Assembly (NCBI GenBank): GCA_017165825.1
Contig: CM029376.1
Location: 19,666,367 to 19,730,366 of the forward strand
From: Hepsetus odoe
Taxonomy: Eukaryota; Chordata; Actinopteri; Characiformes; Hepsetidae
Reading direction: 5' to 3'
DNA: 64,000 nucleotides
Shown: piece after piece, positions 33,801 to 47,873 of the stretch
Numbering within the stretch: the first letter of the stretch is position 1
Layout of the letters: every line of letters begins with the position of its first letter
Made by a program: the position numbers and the translations under genes
The notes under the pieces: generated by a model
Databases searched by the model: none
What the model was told of the DNA's origin: nothing
What the model saw: the letters and a program-made list of their open reading frames with translations, nothing else

Positions 33801-36800
33801 AAATATAAATGATATTGATGGTATTTCTCAGAGGCAAATAAATAGGAAGCTAGGACAGGAATGAATTGACAATCATGAATCATAAATCATAGGAATCAAA
33901 AATGTAATAATGTAAATCTTCAATACAGAGGAGATTGCCACATATTACACAAAGTGTAGCAATATAATAACTGATCATGAAACAAATGATTATGCTTATG
34001 TCAAGTGATACTCCACAAATAACATTTTAGTGTAATATTTAATTTTTTATTGTATTTTTAATTGGGTAAATGCATTTTACACATTTCATAGTACAAATAC
34101 CAATTAAATAAATGTTACTAGTGAGTGTAATGAAAGTCTAAATACTAAAATATGTTCATCGTGAATTGGATAACAACAGTTATGATTATCATCACAGCAG
34201 GCAAATGTTACTATTTGGGTGGAAGTGTGTTATGTACCAAATTGGAGGAACATCACCATAAACAGTGCCATCTGGTGTGCCAGTACCAAAGCTTTAATGA
34301 ATGTCACCACCAGAATAGACATATCACTCTGCATGACACAATGAAGGAACTGGCACATAGACTTTACTCTATGTAACGGGTAGCTTGGAAATACATATTA
34401 ACACATTTCTTCCTTGAAAATGTAAGTCATGTTGAACTTTGCCTCATTTGATTGTTTTAATCGGAGCTCCTGCTAATGAAAGATGATACATGCCTCAAAC
34501 AATAGCTAATTGTCTAGTAATGTTAATTAGGCATGCTACTGTGGTTTCTGACACTTTATGATGTCTTGTTATTTTTCAATTTGAACAAAACAATGTCCAC
34601 AAGCTTAAAGAGTAGAAATCATCTCAAGGACTGTTCATACAGTGTGAGAAACTTAATAAGCAAATCTGCTTTCTGTGTGATTTTTAAGTATGGGGGGATT
34701 TAGGCTTGCAGATTGTGTAACAATTAGCAAAATTGCCCTCATGACAGTACAAAATTTAACTTGACATTTCAGGTAAGGAGGACATAAAGTAAGTTACATT
34801 TTTTGCCAAGCTCTCCCACTATGTGACTGGACTCTCTAATTTTGACCCCCCAAAATATGTTTAATATGTCCTAGGTTTAGCCAAAAGGAGAACATAAAAA
34901 GACAGCCAAGGGGAAAAGAGGCGAATCATCTGTATTATGGTGCGGATGCCATCTTTTATACCCATGAAAGCCCTCCCCAGATGGCAGCGAAAAATTTAGC
35001 TAAAAAAGGCATTCACTTTTTTACAAAGCAATCTAATTGAGAACAAACTGTCATTGAATTAGAAGGGAGCATGACGATGGGCTGCGGTGGGCTGCCCTCC
35101 AGTTCCTGTGGGTGCTGCAGGGGGGCCGGGTAACGAGGCGGGCCGCCGCGCTCTGGGCCCCTGACTCTCTGAGCCTCTGTGCTCTTCAGGACCGCTGACT
35201 GACATGAGAGGCTGCCATAGATAACATGCGAAACATCCCTCCACAATACCCTTTCACTGCCTTTAATACACACAGTTCACACTCAATGGACTGTTAAGTT
35301 TGAGGCAGACAGGGAGGAAAATTTTAAGTCTGAGGACTGTTTTTGTAGCATGTCATTTCACAAAGGTATGTGAGATCTGTTTCATTACAAAAAAAAAAAA
35401 ATTCAGACTCCAAAGGAGTAAACTTGACATTAGCTACAATGAAACTGTGATGCTTCTTCTAAGTATACAATACTTATATTCAGGCATTAGGTATACATTT
35501 GCTTCTCCCTTATATATAAACTTTATATTATGTTCTTGTTCATGATTTTTTGCCTTTTTGACAACTGAAAGTGATGAATGATCACATAAACCATTTATCA
35601 AAATCTTTTGCTTTTAAATGCACTCAGAAAACATTCTAGAACCAAGAACGAAACCTGTAGATAAGTACACACATGAATTGACATGAATGCACATTGAATC
35701 CACCACAATGCAGGCAATGAGCGGGTGTCAGTGGCCGTACTCATCTCACTTGCTTATTCTGGCCAGGAGACAAAGGCTTAAAAATAGAAAGAACTTTGAG
35801 CGAAAGGACAAAAGTTGCCTCAAAATTATGAAAATGAGCCAAAAGAAGGGGTTCCTCCTCTTCCAATGCACCATCAATCATCCCACAGACCACAGTCACC
35901 AACCCAAAGCAATCTAAAGGTATTTAAAAGCTTGAGACATCACTCAAAATGCCCACCCTGTTCATCTGTCACTTTAAGAGTAATTGCTGCATTAGTCATT
36001 TATTTTTTAGTTCTTTGGACTTTGTCACTAAACTAGGTTTATTGTATGATATTTAGCTTCGTTGTGAAAATGATTTTCTTTTTTTTCCTTCACTTTTATA
36101 TTTGATTTCCTCACAAAAATTCTGAATGTGAAGGTCTCTTTCTCAAAAAGCCTCAGCTGCATGTAATGTGGTTGGATAGTTTAATGTGCTCTTTTACAAA
36201 GTGTGAACAGACAGGCCCGGCAGGAGGGGAGACTGCCTTTGGCCAAGTGTCACCCAGGCTATTGAGGAGATTCATGTTTGTGTATTTTATTTTGTTTTGT
36301 ATAAACAACGGCACTACGCGCTACCTTTATCGGTCGTGCTGCGTCCTGATTATTCCTCCTTAAAGTCCTCCCATCTGTCCCTCGATTCTGTGGCCTGAGC
36401 CTCTTTCAGAGTCCTGACAGCGAGTAGCGACGAAAAGAGTAAACTGGTAGGGGGCCTTCATTTTGCACCAATCCTCGATTGTGCCCTTCCAAACCAAAGC
36501 ACTCTTCTATAGCTTTTTGATAGGCTTTCAATCCCAGCCCCACTGACAAGGTTTTCTTTAGGAGGAGTAGGAGTTGTGGCTTTTTTGGTGTTGGGGCGGG
36601 GGGCTTACCGCAGAGATTTAAGGGAGTGCTGAAGTAATTTTTTTTTTGGGTGGAGGGGGTGGTGGTGGAAAGTAAAAACTGCAGCAGATGGGGCTGATTG
36701 TGCTCTCTACGCAAATTAAGGAGCGAGACATCTGCAGCCGCAACATACTGGTGGTCTGAGGCAATTAAGGCAGGGGAATGGATAAGGGGGGGGTGTGGGG

Positions 36801-39570
36801 GTGTGGGGGTTAAGAGGAGAGAAGCACAGGACAGAGGAAAAGACAGTCCTGCCTGCCGGTGCATAGAGATGGAGTCAGGCTCACATTACAATGAGGCTGG
36901 CTACAATAGAGCAAGCCAGCCAAGAGGAGATGGGGGCGCAATGGCTGGGGGTTGAAGATTAATGTACGAAGAAGCCAGCAACAACACACACCGCGCAGTC
37001 AAAATATAAGGAGGGGCCTTCTGAGCCCCTGCATCAGGCACGAAGCCTGTGTTATAAAGTGTGTCCTTTTCCCCCATCTTCCCCATTTGGACCCTGAGGT
37101 CATTTACGAAGGTGACAGCTTAGACGCTCACTGTTGTGGATTTAATGTGGAGTGTTTCTCCCCCTTTTTTTTGGTTTTGTCCTCTGTTCTGGCTGTTTCC
37201 CTTAGCTCCGGTGAGGTGACGTGACAAAGCGAGGTCATCTCTGGGATTAGACCCCTTTAACATAGCTTTTATTTATGGACTGGGTGCTGGGGGGTTTTGG
37301 GGACAGGGGAAGAATGCTTCCATGGTATTTACAGGCCCCACTCTCTTGGGATGTGTGTGCAACAATACAGGTCCAATACAGATTTGCATAACTTAATCTC
37401 ATCTAAACAGGGCAAAGTTGTTTTAAATAATTGGGGCAACTAACAGGGTGCAATTATTGTCTAAGTGGGCAACTATTTGGGCAACTAACTACAGACAAAT
37501 CATGCTCTTATTAACACGTGCACAGGATAGAACAATGACAGCTATGGGTATGTTTGTAGCTTAAACTCCACCAGGTTTATAAGAAGCTCACACATTAACA
37601 GACATTTTTTTTTAACATTTCACATAAGTTCATTCGATACAAGGTTTAATTGAATAAATAGGTGGCATTTTTCAAAATAGAGCATTTTCTAACTTTCACA
37701 AGAAAACCTTGAAACTCCAAAGTGGACACTACATTAGAGGAAGCAAAAAAGGTCTTGGCTTGAATTATAACTTAAAATAAAGAGAATATCATTCTTTGTG
37801 AAATGTTCACACAAGGTAATGATATGCTGATGTTTCCAAATTGCATAAAATAAATGAATTAATTAATGAGCACCAAAAACATGAAACAAATTCAAAGCAG
37901 CAGAAAAAATCTTATTTATTTTACTTTTAAAACAATTTGTCCACAATGTAATGGAAATAAGTAGTATATGCTTTGAAGCATTTTTGACTTCTAACATGAA
38001 AACTTTGGATCAAATTTGACTTTTTGTTACTTTTTGTTACTGTATTAATATTAATCCTCAAGCCAGTCCAACTCCATGGCTGGAGTTGAAGGTTTGGTTT
38101 GTGGCCATCCAATTCAGCCTAATTGCCAAGCCAATGGACAGCTATAATGGAGGTTATCTGAGACGGTCACTTGTCTTTGAAGAAATGCTACTCAGACAAA
38201 AGTCCCAATTACTCCCAATTGTCATGGGGCTTGGAAAGAAGCAGTGCCTCCTCAAGACTGAAACGAGATCCTGTTTGGTGCTAATCCTGTGGTTTCATCA
38301 CCTTTTTTGTAGCTCCTGCCTTCCCATTGGATAAGGCACCCCAAGTGTGAGGCTTGTTGCCGAAATACAGTCGAATGGGTGTGGAATCTTCTTCCAATTT
38401 CCACTGAAGGAGTCTGCTTTCAAAGAGACACCAGCGGATCCTTTTGAAGGGTGTGCAGGCAGTTCAGAGAGTGCCGAGCTTACTCATCCATGGACTCAAT
38501 GAAGCCTTTCAGAGCAGGGCTACTCATACACAGACAGACTTAACAAGTGTTTGTTCACAAGAGGGTGCCTAGTATGAGAATACCCAGGCTTGTGTGTCAT
38601 TGCTTGACAACTGTCCATCATCTCAACATGGGTCTTTGTGAAGTGATTCTGAAGGGAATCAAAGACAGGACTAGAAACACTTGGAAAAGATAAGACTCAA
38701 ATTACAAATGCTTTTGACTTTTCTTCTTTAACCTTAATTATATAGGGTCTTCACATCATTAAAATAAAGATTTCTAATTTGTGTGCACAATTCTAAAAAT
38801 AATAGTTATACATTAAAAATAAAATTGTTATACATTTACCTTTCGGGGTATGTGGATAATACATACATTTACCATATATGGTTCTTTAAAAGATATTTAA
38901 AATAGATTCTTCATATATTTTACCGATAAAAATCATTTCAAAAGCCAATCACCAAAAGGCTCTTTAGGAAACAAAAAGCATTTTTTCAATCCCATCCCAG
39001 GGAAAAAGCCTTACATTTTAAAGAATAGTTCACTCAAAATACCAAAGGTATAGACATGTTTTCCTAACTCAAAACAGTTACTACATTACTATAAAGTATT
39101 TCTAAATGGTTAAAAAGGAATATATTATGGTTAGTAATTATGCCACCTTAAAATCTTTAATAGGCAGTAATAAACAACAAAAGTTAAACACAAAAATAAA
39201 AGGGGAAAAATTGAGGCCATATTCATCTTTTCTACAACATTAAATATTTCAGGTTATTGAAAAAGTTGGCTTGACAGACTTTATTCTTCTTTGTTTTATT
39301 AATGTTGTTGATTTTATTATTATTCTATGCATAAAATGTAAACAGCTTTTGAGCTTAAACCAAAAAACAGTAACTTTATTCAAAAAATATGTTAACATTT
39401 TTTCAGTGTTCAAACAGTTCAGATCAAACTGATGATAAATTCAGCCAAAACCTCACCTCACACATCTAACGTCATGGACATTACATAAAGGCTCATGTTC
39501 ATACTTCCATGCAATCCCAGATCACCCATAATATTAAATCCACATAATAATAATAAAAGGGTTTCACCAA
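30900..39570. other. non-coding DNA between neurog1 and arap3
   Basis: No gene is supported. Richer unique blocks at about 31300-31860, 32930-33400, 34880-35250, 36150-37330 and 38040-38680 alternate with AT-rich DNA. The largest, 36.15-37.33 kb, includes a G-rich tract (36785-36815) and GGGATTAGACCCC near 37233. Overlapping open frames in these blocks lack splice partners or domains. I treat them as possible enhancers, with low certainty. Confidence 0.35.
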
Positions 39571-39579
39571 TGCTGTGTA

Positions 39580-39660
39580 TATTCACATTTACATTTACAT
39601 TTATATTATTTGGCAGGAGCTCTTACTCAGAGCAGTGTACGAGTGCTTCATTGTTTCCAA
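39580..39660 (-). mobile_element. fragment of a fish retroposon tail
   Basis: The sequence ACATTTACATTTACATTTAT followed by a decayed GGCAGGAGCTCTTACTCAGAGC is the reverse complement of the GCTCTGGATAAGAGCGTCTG-type tail also seen at 5300-5366 and 43775-43815. Only the tail remains. Confidence 0.6.
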
Positions 39661-39929
39661 AAGAGCGTATCCCTCACACTAGAAAGTGTAGTCTTGAAAT
39701 AAGAGCTGCTACTCTGCTCTACCTGAAGTTAAAGCTCTGCCACAATACACAGAAAACAAGTCATTTCGTCTTTTGAACACAGCAAGGGTCTCTGCAGGTC
39801 TAATGGTCAGGAGAAGTTTCTTAAACAGCTTAGGAGCCGAGACTGAGAAGAGTCTTGACATAAATCTTCTGCCTTTGAGGAGTGGGAAATCAAGTGTAAA
39901 TACCAAACATAATCTATCAGATCAGGTGT

Positions 39930-40145
39930 ATTTAGGGGCAGTGGTTGTGGGTTTAAGTCCCAGACCAGTAAGTTACCCAGGAGTAACCTTGAGAATGGTA
40001 CAGTTTCCAGCACTGCTCCCTATCCACTGGATGTATGGCTGCCCACTGCTACGCTGTGTGAATGGGTTAAATGCAGATGAACCATTTTGTTGTTGTTCAC
40101 TCCCTGCTGTGCTGTGTTCACAATGACAAGTAGTCACTTATTCTT
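39930..40145 (+). mobile_element. tRNA-derived SINE, copy B (5' truncated)
   Basis: It begins just before box B (GGGTTTAAGTCCCAGACCAG), continues through the body TGGCTGCCCACTGCTACGC and ends in the shared tail CACAATGACAAGTAGTCACT. The box A half is missing or replaced by another repeat that occupies about 39720-39930. Confidence 0.75.
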
Positions 40146-40149
40146 CACT

Positions 40150-43100
40150 TTCACTTCACTGCTGTGTGGTCCAGCTCTCTGTGGTGCGTGTACTCATTAT
40201 AGCCACTTTGGGTGATGGACAGGGGTCAGCATGAGTACACCTGGGATACAAAGCAAAGCAATAGCAATACCTTTGCAGGCATCTGGAATACCAAAATAGC
40301 TTTCTAACAAGTCTCTAGTAACCACTTTGAAATACCATATCAACACCCTGTAACTGCTTGTTTATGACATTAAAGTTATACAAAACAAAAAAAAACAAAG
40401 TCTTTATGCATTATACATGCATAATAATGCTTCCTAAACTAAACTGTTAATGCTACTAATGCTACTAAACTATTAATGAACTAACTGTAAATAATTAAAG
40501 GTAGCCATATTGGGAAGCTGACCCCTCCCCTAATAAAAGTACAGTTCTACTAGAACCGAAGTGCAGATCATGCAAAATGATTGGGGGTTACATAGACTTC
40601 CATATCTTTTTGTTACCTGACCTGTTTTAACTTCAGCACAAAATTGAATAGGCTAACTTTTGCCACCAAGCATCTAAGCCAGTTGGCAGCGGTTGTGGTG
40701 AGGGGTGTGTGGTGGTTTAATTTTTAACGAATCACTCCTTTAAGAATGTAAGTCAAGTGTAGTGATTATAGACATGCTAGTTTCAATGTATCAAACAGCT
40801 GCATGGCGCAACTTGTTGACTTGTCATACAATGAGCCTTCACAGCAGCCAGAAATACCACTTAAAGGACCTTGTGAGTTTAAAAGTTCAGCCTAGACTTA
40901 CAGACGATTGGTCACTATAGCTTGCTTGGACCCTGTGTTCATCAGCAGCCAAGCGACTTGTACGCTGGCTCATGATTTAGAGCTTTTTCACCCTTGTTCT
41001 CAGTGAGCAAGTACCACCCTCAGGATATTTTTCCTGCTGCTCTTGGAAGAGCTGATGGTTCTTATAATTGTTCACTGGTGTGAATCAGCCATCACAAAAC
41101 ACTGGAGCACATTGAGAGCCCTGGCAGAGGGCAGCAAGAAGGTGATGAAGTGGCAGTGAGAATGAACTTAATCCCCTAAGCTCTTGTTGGGGCTTGTCTT
41201 TGCTCTCCCTCCTTCCCCCAGAAAAGACCCCAACCTCACAAAGCAACTCAAAGAAGAGACCCCAGTTTAAAACTCCTGCAACCTCCCAGAATAAAAGCCA
41301 CCTGCAAATGGAGTTTGCAGTGGTTGTTTCTTTTAGATTAGACTAAAACAGTTAAAATTAAATTAGACTAAATCAGTTGTCTCACAAGTCAGTTGGGCAA
41401 TCAGTGTGAGGTAGTGTCTGCCAGAGCTTATCACAAGGATTAAACCAGTAGAGCCACCAGGTCCTAAATGCAGAAATACAGTGGCACATTAATAAAAAAA
41501 TAAAAAGGGGATTTAAGTGCTGCAGTTTTATTGTGTTATAACTATGACTCATTTTGTCTCTTACAAAAAAAAGAAAATGTAAACATGAAATATGAAAACA
41601 TAAAAAATGTTTAGTGTAATTTTCTGTTTATTTGCTAAAAATCGTGCAAAAGTTGTTGTCTATGTGGTATTACATTTTTTTCCAATATGTAAAACAATAT
41701 GTTAAATAAATGGAAATTGTGCACTTAAATAAACTGATAAATAAACTTTTTATTTATGTTCTCTGTAGAGGATGTCAAATAATTTTTTAAATAATGTTAT
41801 TTGAGTGGAAGTGTCCAAATTTTGAGTTTGACCATATGTATAATGAAAACTACATTGACATATTGGTCTAGTGCTGAGTAGGTATGTTTGAGTATGTTTC
41901 AGGTTAAGGAAATGTTCTGTTTTTGAGGAAATGTGCTAAACTAAAGCCTAATTTGTTTGTGAGCACTTCTGCCTAAAGGGAAGGTTTCACTCAGGATAGC
42001 AATCACTTTAGTGTGAAGGTGTCCAGTTAAAAGCAAGGATAATGAGATTACTCTTAAAGATAAATCTCCCCAGAAGACATTTTTGTTTGACTGATTCTCT
42101 GTATTTTTGGCAAATTCCTGTTTTTATACTAAGGATCAACCTTCGTTATCTCTTTAAGTTATATTTTTGACACCTTTTTTGTTTAATAAACTATACATAA
42201 TAAACAATTATGATATTATTATTTTGTTATTAGTATTATTATTATTAGCATTAATATTATTATCATTTTCATTATTATACTTATTATATCTGTGGCAAAT
42301 TATATGGCTAAATGTTTTTACACTACATGCTAAATTCTTGGCATGCTATTTTTTCCCCCTGGGTTTGTTTTTCAGACCAGCAACTTTTATTCACTTTCAT
42401 GTCACTGTTTTCCAACTTTTCCTAATTCAATTAAACAGGCTTTTTTGTTACTTTTCATTACAGACTGATATATGACTCTGTTTTGACTGGCTGCTCAGTA
42501 TTGTATTTACACATTACACTAAACTGCTGCAGCCTGATTAAATGGATATACATAAATGTTTTAGTTATTGTGTAATAGTAACATCACTTTTTACCATGCT
42601 TGAAGTGGGAGGTGAAAATTTAATACTGAACTGTGTGCAGTGTATCAGGAAAATGTCAGAAAACAGGAAAATCTGATTTGGCTCTCCATGATAAGGGTAT
42701 TTTGAATGTTATTGTTTATTATTAATATTGAACAATTTGCTGCAAAATCAAAGCTCCTCATACAGAACTTCACAGAAGAGCTGGATAGTGCTGATGAATT
42801 ATTCTAATGTTATGTTTACTGTAGATTAAGATAAACATTAAAAGAAATAAAATCTCAATAGGGAATATGGGAAGAGAAAATGAATGTCATTGAAGATACA
42901 GAGTGAAAGTGAAGCTTGATGGAGGAGACCTACCTTCCTGTGTCTATTACAGCTGGCCTTCATGCTTTCCTATTCTGTTACACATTTTTAACAAGGTAAT
43001 CATTTGACAAGATGATCACTAAAGTGATATTTACTAAAGTGATATTTAAAAATATGAATTATTTTATTATATATAATATAAATCAATATTAAACCATATA

Positions 43101-43610
43101 CATTTATCAAAATCATTTTAAATAAAGGAATCATTCTGACAAAAATAATATTTTCATAATTTTCCCCCTTTACTCCAAGCCAAGTTGGTCAGCCTTGACT
43201 TAATTAAAGGGAAATGACACTAAATGATAGACTGTTACCAAAATGGACAATATTCAGTATCACACAGTTCCAAAAATCAAATCAAGTCTGTGTTTAGTTA
43301 TTTGGCATGGTTTACAGAAAGTGTGTTGAATGAATTGTGCAGTTGTAGAAGGTTTACTGCTGGTACAAGCTTCAACTATTTGTTAGCTACATAAGGCTCA
43401 TAGTAACTGAACACATAAAAAAATGGTGCATATTTCCTTTGAAAAAAGCTGGCTAATGTAATTTGAGCAGAGAGCACGTAGGTATTAGTGAATCCTCTCT
43501 CCAATGCACCTTAAAAAGCTACATTTCTAAACTATCCCTTTAAATGCCAACATCTCCTGATGTGTCCTTTCGACAGTAAATAATGCATCTTTTCTGTAAA
43601 TAAATAACAA
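40150..43610. other. AT-rich non-coding DNA
   Basis: No gene is supported. A richer unique block lies at about 40780-41320. An ATT-rich low-complexity stretch is at 42215-42300. The rest is AT-rich single-copy-looking DNA. Confidence 0.35.
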
Positions 43611-43617
43611 TTAGTAT

Positions 43618-43815
43618 ACGGGTGGTGGTGGTCTAGTGGTAGGGTACTTGCCTATGGCTCAAGAGGTCCCAGGCTCAAATCCCACTTCCACTTCAAATCA
43701 GCACTACCACCACTGGGTCCCTGAGCAAGACCCTTAACCCTGAGTTGCTCCAGGGGGGACTGTCCCTGTAGTTAGGATATGGAAGTCGCTCTGGATAAGA
43801 ATGTCTGTTAAATGC
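43618..43815 (+). mobile_element. tRNA-derived SINE of a second family
   Basis: The head has box A-like TGGTCTAGTGGTAGGGT and box B-like GGCTCAAATCCC. The body carries CCTGAGCAAGACCCTTAACC, and the tail GTCGCTCTGGATAAGAATGT ends in TTAAATGCCGCAAATATTAA. This tail differs from that of the copies at 30.7, 51.1 and 54.5 kb, so it is a separate family sharing the widespread fish tail. Confidence 0.8.
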
Positions 43816-43819
43816 CGCA

Positions 43820-45265
43820 AATATTAATGTATACATTGCCAATATTAGATAAAATGTTTAATTTCATGAAACACATGGAGTCCATTTTCAAAAGCATTCA
43901 TATATTTCAATATATCCTTTTAGTTTCAATTACACATTTGGCAGAAGCAAAATCTTTTGCAATTAATACTACAGGATACTCTATCTTTACAGTGTACAAA
44001 GGCTTTTAATCCTATCACTAGCCTTAAAACAGTGACTGAACACTGCCATTTATGACATTCCCAACGCTGACTAACTTGAACAGTGATATGCTAAACAGCA
44101 AAAAAACAAAACAGTGAAACATTTGGATTTGAGGCAGAGAACCAACAGGGTTTGACACAAATACTGGAACAACTATAAAAATAGTAGCTAACAGGAATGT
44201 TGCTTTGCAAAGAGGCGCCATTATGTCATACAGAAGTGTGCATCTTTTTAATAGGCAATAGGTTACTGCACAAGGTGAACATCTGTAGGAAGGCTTCAAG
44301 GGGAAGACAGAATGAAAAGTTTAAGATTGTCAAGCCATTATGTGCTGAACCTACACTGCCCTCTACTGTTCAGATTCAATCTGATAGAAATTCCAAGCTA
44401 CTTCAACTTTCACAGTGGCTGAACGCTGAGAAATGCTGGCAAATACATAAATAACCTAATAAATACAACAAAGTCTGAAAAAATTTGATGAAAATCCCAT
44501 AATTGATATGTGTTTCAAGAGAGCATGCATATTCACTCATTTACTATAAAAGGGCAACATTGAGTAAGCATTGTCAAAGTTGTGTCCTCCATCAAAACTT
44601 TAGATTTTATGTACTAAGATTGTATTTTATGTATCCAAAATTTGCAATAAAGGGGTATAATTCTCAGTAAATAATGAATGTATCTGGGAGTGAAATATTT
44701 AGAAAAGTATCTAATGTAACCAACAACAACAATACAAACTGTCAACTCCAGATGAAAACTGTCTCCAAAATGATGACAAGAGCCAAAACATTCTTTACTA
44801 AGTTAATTTAGTAAATTTATATTTAGAGCATTTCTATTTGTCCGTTCCGAAACAGCTGCTGTGTTCAAATAACAAAAAAAAAAAGAAAAAGAAAAAAAAC
44901 TTTTTTGGACAATGAGGACATGGGAGTGGAAATCTGCATTGTAAAACTATCAGAAACTTTTTTGCTTTAGCTGAGATGATGTATATATGATGTAGTTCTA
45001 TCAGGAGTTTTAGTCTCAAACTAAATTGTGTTAGCAAAACAAAAATATATACAGTACTGTAGTAATTTTCAGTTCCAGTCATATAGGATGGACTAAAATG
45101 ATTAGTGCTTTGGAACAAGTTTACAGAGAATGTACAGGTAAGCTTTCTGATGTTTATAATACTGGTACGTGACAATCACTTTATATAGCAGTTCAACAGT
45201 TGCATTAGTAGCAAAGACTGCTCTGATGTAGAACTCTACATTAAGGCAGAAAGACACAAAAGCCT
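43820..45265. other. non-coding DNA downstream of arap3
   Basis: I see no gene. An A-rich tract lies at 44872-44900. The sequence is AT-rich and unique as far as can be judged. Part of it may be arap3 3' UTR if a polyadenylation signal beyond the one at 45268 is used. Confidence 0.35.
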
Positions 45266-45267
45266 CT

Positions 45268-45273
45268 TTTATT
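45268..45273 (-). terminator. arap3: possible arap3 polyadenylation signal
   Basis: AATAAA on the minus strand begins only 20 nt after the arap3 stop codon. It would give a very short 3' UTR. Other signals further downstream cannot be excluded. Confidence 0.35.
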
Positions 45274-45292
45274 GCAAGATATGCTGGTCAGT

Positions 45293-46978
45293 TCAGGTCA
45301 GGTTCTCAGTGTTATGCTGTTCTTCAGCCAGAGGTTTTTTGAACACTGTAGAGAGTTCCTGGAGCAGCAGCTCTCGCGAGGGGCTGTGCATTCTGCCCTG
45401 ACTGTTCCTACTGCGGGCCTCCTCCTGCACAAGTGTGTCCAGAGAACCCCCAGGGGTGAGAAGACCCTCTCCCCTGAGAGAGTGCACCGGGTTTGGTCCA
45501 ATCATGCGGTCCAAAGAGCTAGTCTTCCTCTGGCCAAGGCTGACAGGCCGAGGTGGAACCTCCAGGGTCTCAGCATGGGTGCTGGTCCGGAAGCTGGTCT
45601 CTAGAGACTTTAGCACCTGTAGACTAAAATCACCCACTTCTTCATAGAGTGGCTCAGGGTTCTCATCACATTCCTCCACAGAGTCTTGCTGCACCTTCAT
45701 GGGCTGAAGAAAGATAGTACAGTCAGTGAACAGGACAGTGAATGTGAATATAGGAGTGGGAGGTATAGCAAAAATACAATAAGATTTATTAATTAAAGAT
45801 TTTTATAAAAGACGCATAGTATTTTTTTTCTGGAGGTTTATGAGAAACGCCAGCAAAAAATCTTAACCTTCTACAAAAGGTTCTCAAAAACTGAGCATAA
45901 TGAGCTTTTTTTTTTCAACCTTTGACTCTGCAACACATGATGTAGCTAAATAGGACCATGCTTTCCTGCACTCCCAACATTTTCAGACTGTAGACTCTCT
46001 CTTAAGATTTCATTCTTAGCCATTCTGGACTCAATACATTTTATGAATACCTGATACTGTGTAATTTGCAGTTGGCACCAATGATTTTTCAGTCTCAAAA
46101 ACTCAAAAAAGGAAGTGATCCTACATGGCAACACAAGACAATATTAGAGAGCAAAAATATAATTATCTGTCATTATTTATCATTCAATAGCTATTGCAAA
46201 TTATTTGTGAAAGTTACCAGGAGTAAACCTCTGATAGATCTCTGTCAGCTGGATATCTAAGAGATCAGCTCCAGTTAAGGGTTTTTATATGGCATGTAGC
46301 AGAAGAAAATTCACCTATCATCTACATTCAAATGACTTCCTTCTAGGAGTTTAATCTATTGTTTCAGTATCACAGTGACAATAATGGTAACAACCTCCAG
46401 ATAACTGCCAAATACACTGGGGACAAAAGAAAAAAAGCCACCAAACAATTTGCTTGCAAATGCTTGAGGCTTGGGAGACACCAGAGTGTATGGCATTTTC
46501 CCCAGCAAAACACAAGTACTAAACAGAGACCCCAGCGTGCCCTCAAGGCTATGGCCAGAGAACAATGCAGTGGAACAATTCTTCCACCCTGCGCATCCTG
46601 TTGTCTTCGCTTCAGACATTCAACTCAACATCCTGGTGGTGTCATATCAGGAAACCTCAGCTCCCAACAGGAATGGGAGGGCAGAGGAAATCAGATGGAA
46701 TTCCTCAATTAAAAAGAAACTGTTTTGCAAATATCTCTGGCTACATTCATCAATGAAGAGTCAAAAGCATCTCACTATGTTTGATTCGGGTTGATATAGC
46801 AGATATATACATTATACAGTACAGGTTAAAAACAGTTTTAAAAGGTACAAGAAATATTTTAATACTACAAGTTTTTTTTTTCTTAGTTTAGTATTTTATT
46901 ATGGAAACTAACAGGTTCTTTATGCTATTTTACAACAACAACTGTTGAAAGGTTCTTTAGTGAATCATAGCAGCCTTT

Positions 46979-47049
<71 letters not shown>

Positions 47050-47873
47050 ATACAGTACTGTGCAAAAGTTTTAGGCAGGTGTGAAAAAATGCTGTAAACA
47101 AAGAATGCTTTCAAAAATGGAAGTGTTAATCATTTATTTTCATCAATCAACAAAATGCAGTGAACGAACACCACCCTTTGCCTTCAAAACAGCATCAATT
47201 CTTCTAGGTACACTTGCACACAGCTGGTGGGTTGTTCCAAACATGATTGTGTTTCAGCCTACGTGTGACATTGATGATATCAGCACCTGTTTGGTAAAAC
47301 TGGTTGATCATACACCGACTATAATCCTACAAAATCCCTGACTTTATACAAGTGTACCTAGAAGAACTGATGCTGGTTTGAAGGCAAAAGGTAGTAACAC
47401 CAAATATTGATTTGATTTAGATTTTTCTTTTGTTCACTCACTTTTTTCGCATTTTGTAAATTGATCAAAATAAACAATCATTATTTATATTTCTGAAAGC
47501 ATTATTTGTTTACAGCATTTTCTCACACCTGCCTAAAACTTTTGCACAGTAATGTACTCAAAAGCAATCATAACCATAAGCATACTTACAAAGTACATTG
47601 AAAGTGTCCTCCTATCATGAAGCTTTCGCTGCAAACACACAACAAGAAATGAGCCTCAAATCTCAGATAGAAATCAGCATGTGATGCACATGTGGTGCCA
47701 CTGGAGGGCACCAAAGCTGTTTGCATTACCAGGGTCTTGTTAGCAGAAAGCATAGTAGAATTGGTGTTGCTGTCTTCTCCTCTGATTGGCACTAAGGGCA
47801 TGGTGCCAAACTTCTGCTTTGAGATGTCAGAGGAGGAGTGGCGTCTAAGCACAGGCAGCCGCAAGTCATCATT
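45293..47873 (-). CDS. arap3: arap3 exons 31-33: C-terminal tail
   Basis: The exons are 47730-47873, 47590-47628 and 45293-45703. The tail begins NDDLRLPVLRRHSSSD, continues RKLHDRRTLSMYF and PMKVQQDSVEE, and carries one PLYEEVGDF motif. Human ARAP3 has two neighbouring YEE motifs, reported as Src-family targets. It ends with a helix-like SRELLLQELSTVFKKP. Intron 32, about 1.9 kb, holds a (TA)n tract and a Tc1-derived copy. Confidence 0.93.

Noticed and set aside
36406..36864. 152-residue minus-strand open frame
   Set aside because: Low-complexity proline and leucine runs, no start context or splice partner; more likely non-coding regulatory DNA.
45272..45604. Plus-strand open frame opposite the last arap3 exon
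   Set aside because: It is the antisense shadow of a well-supported arap3 coding exon.
46356..46794. Overlapping open frames in arap3 intron 32
   Set aside because: No recognisable family, no splice-site support, and the region lies inside an intron.
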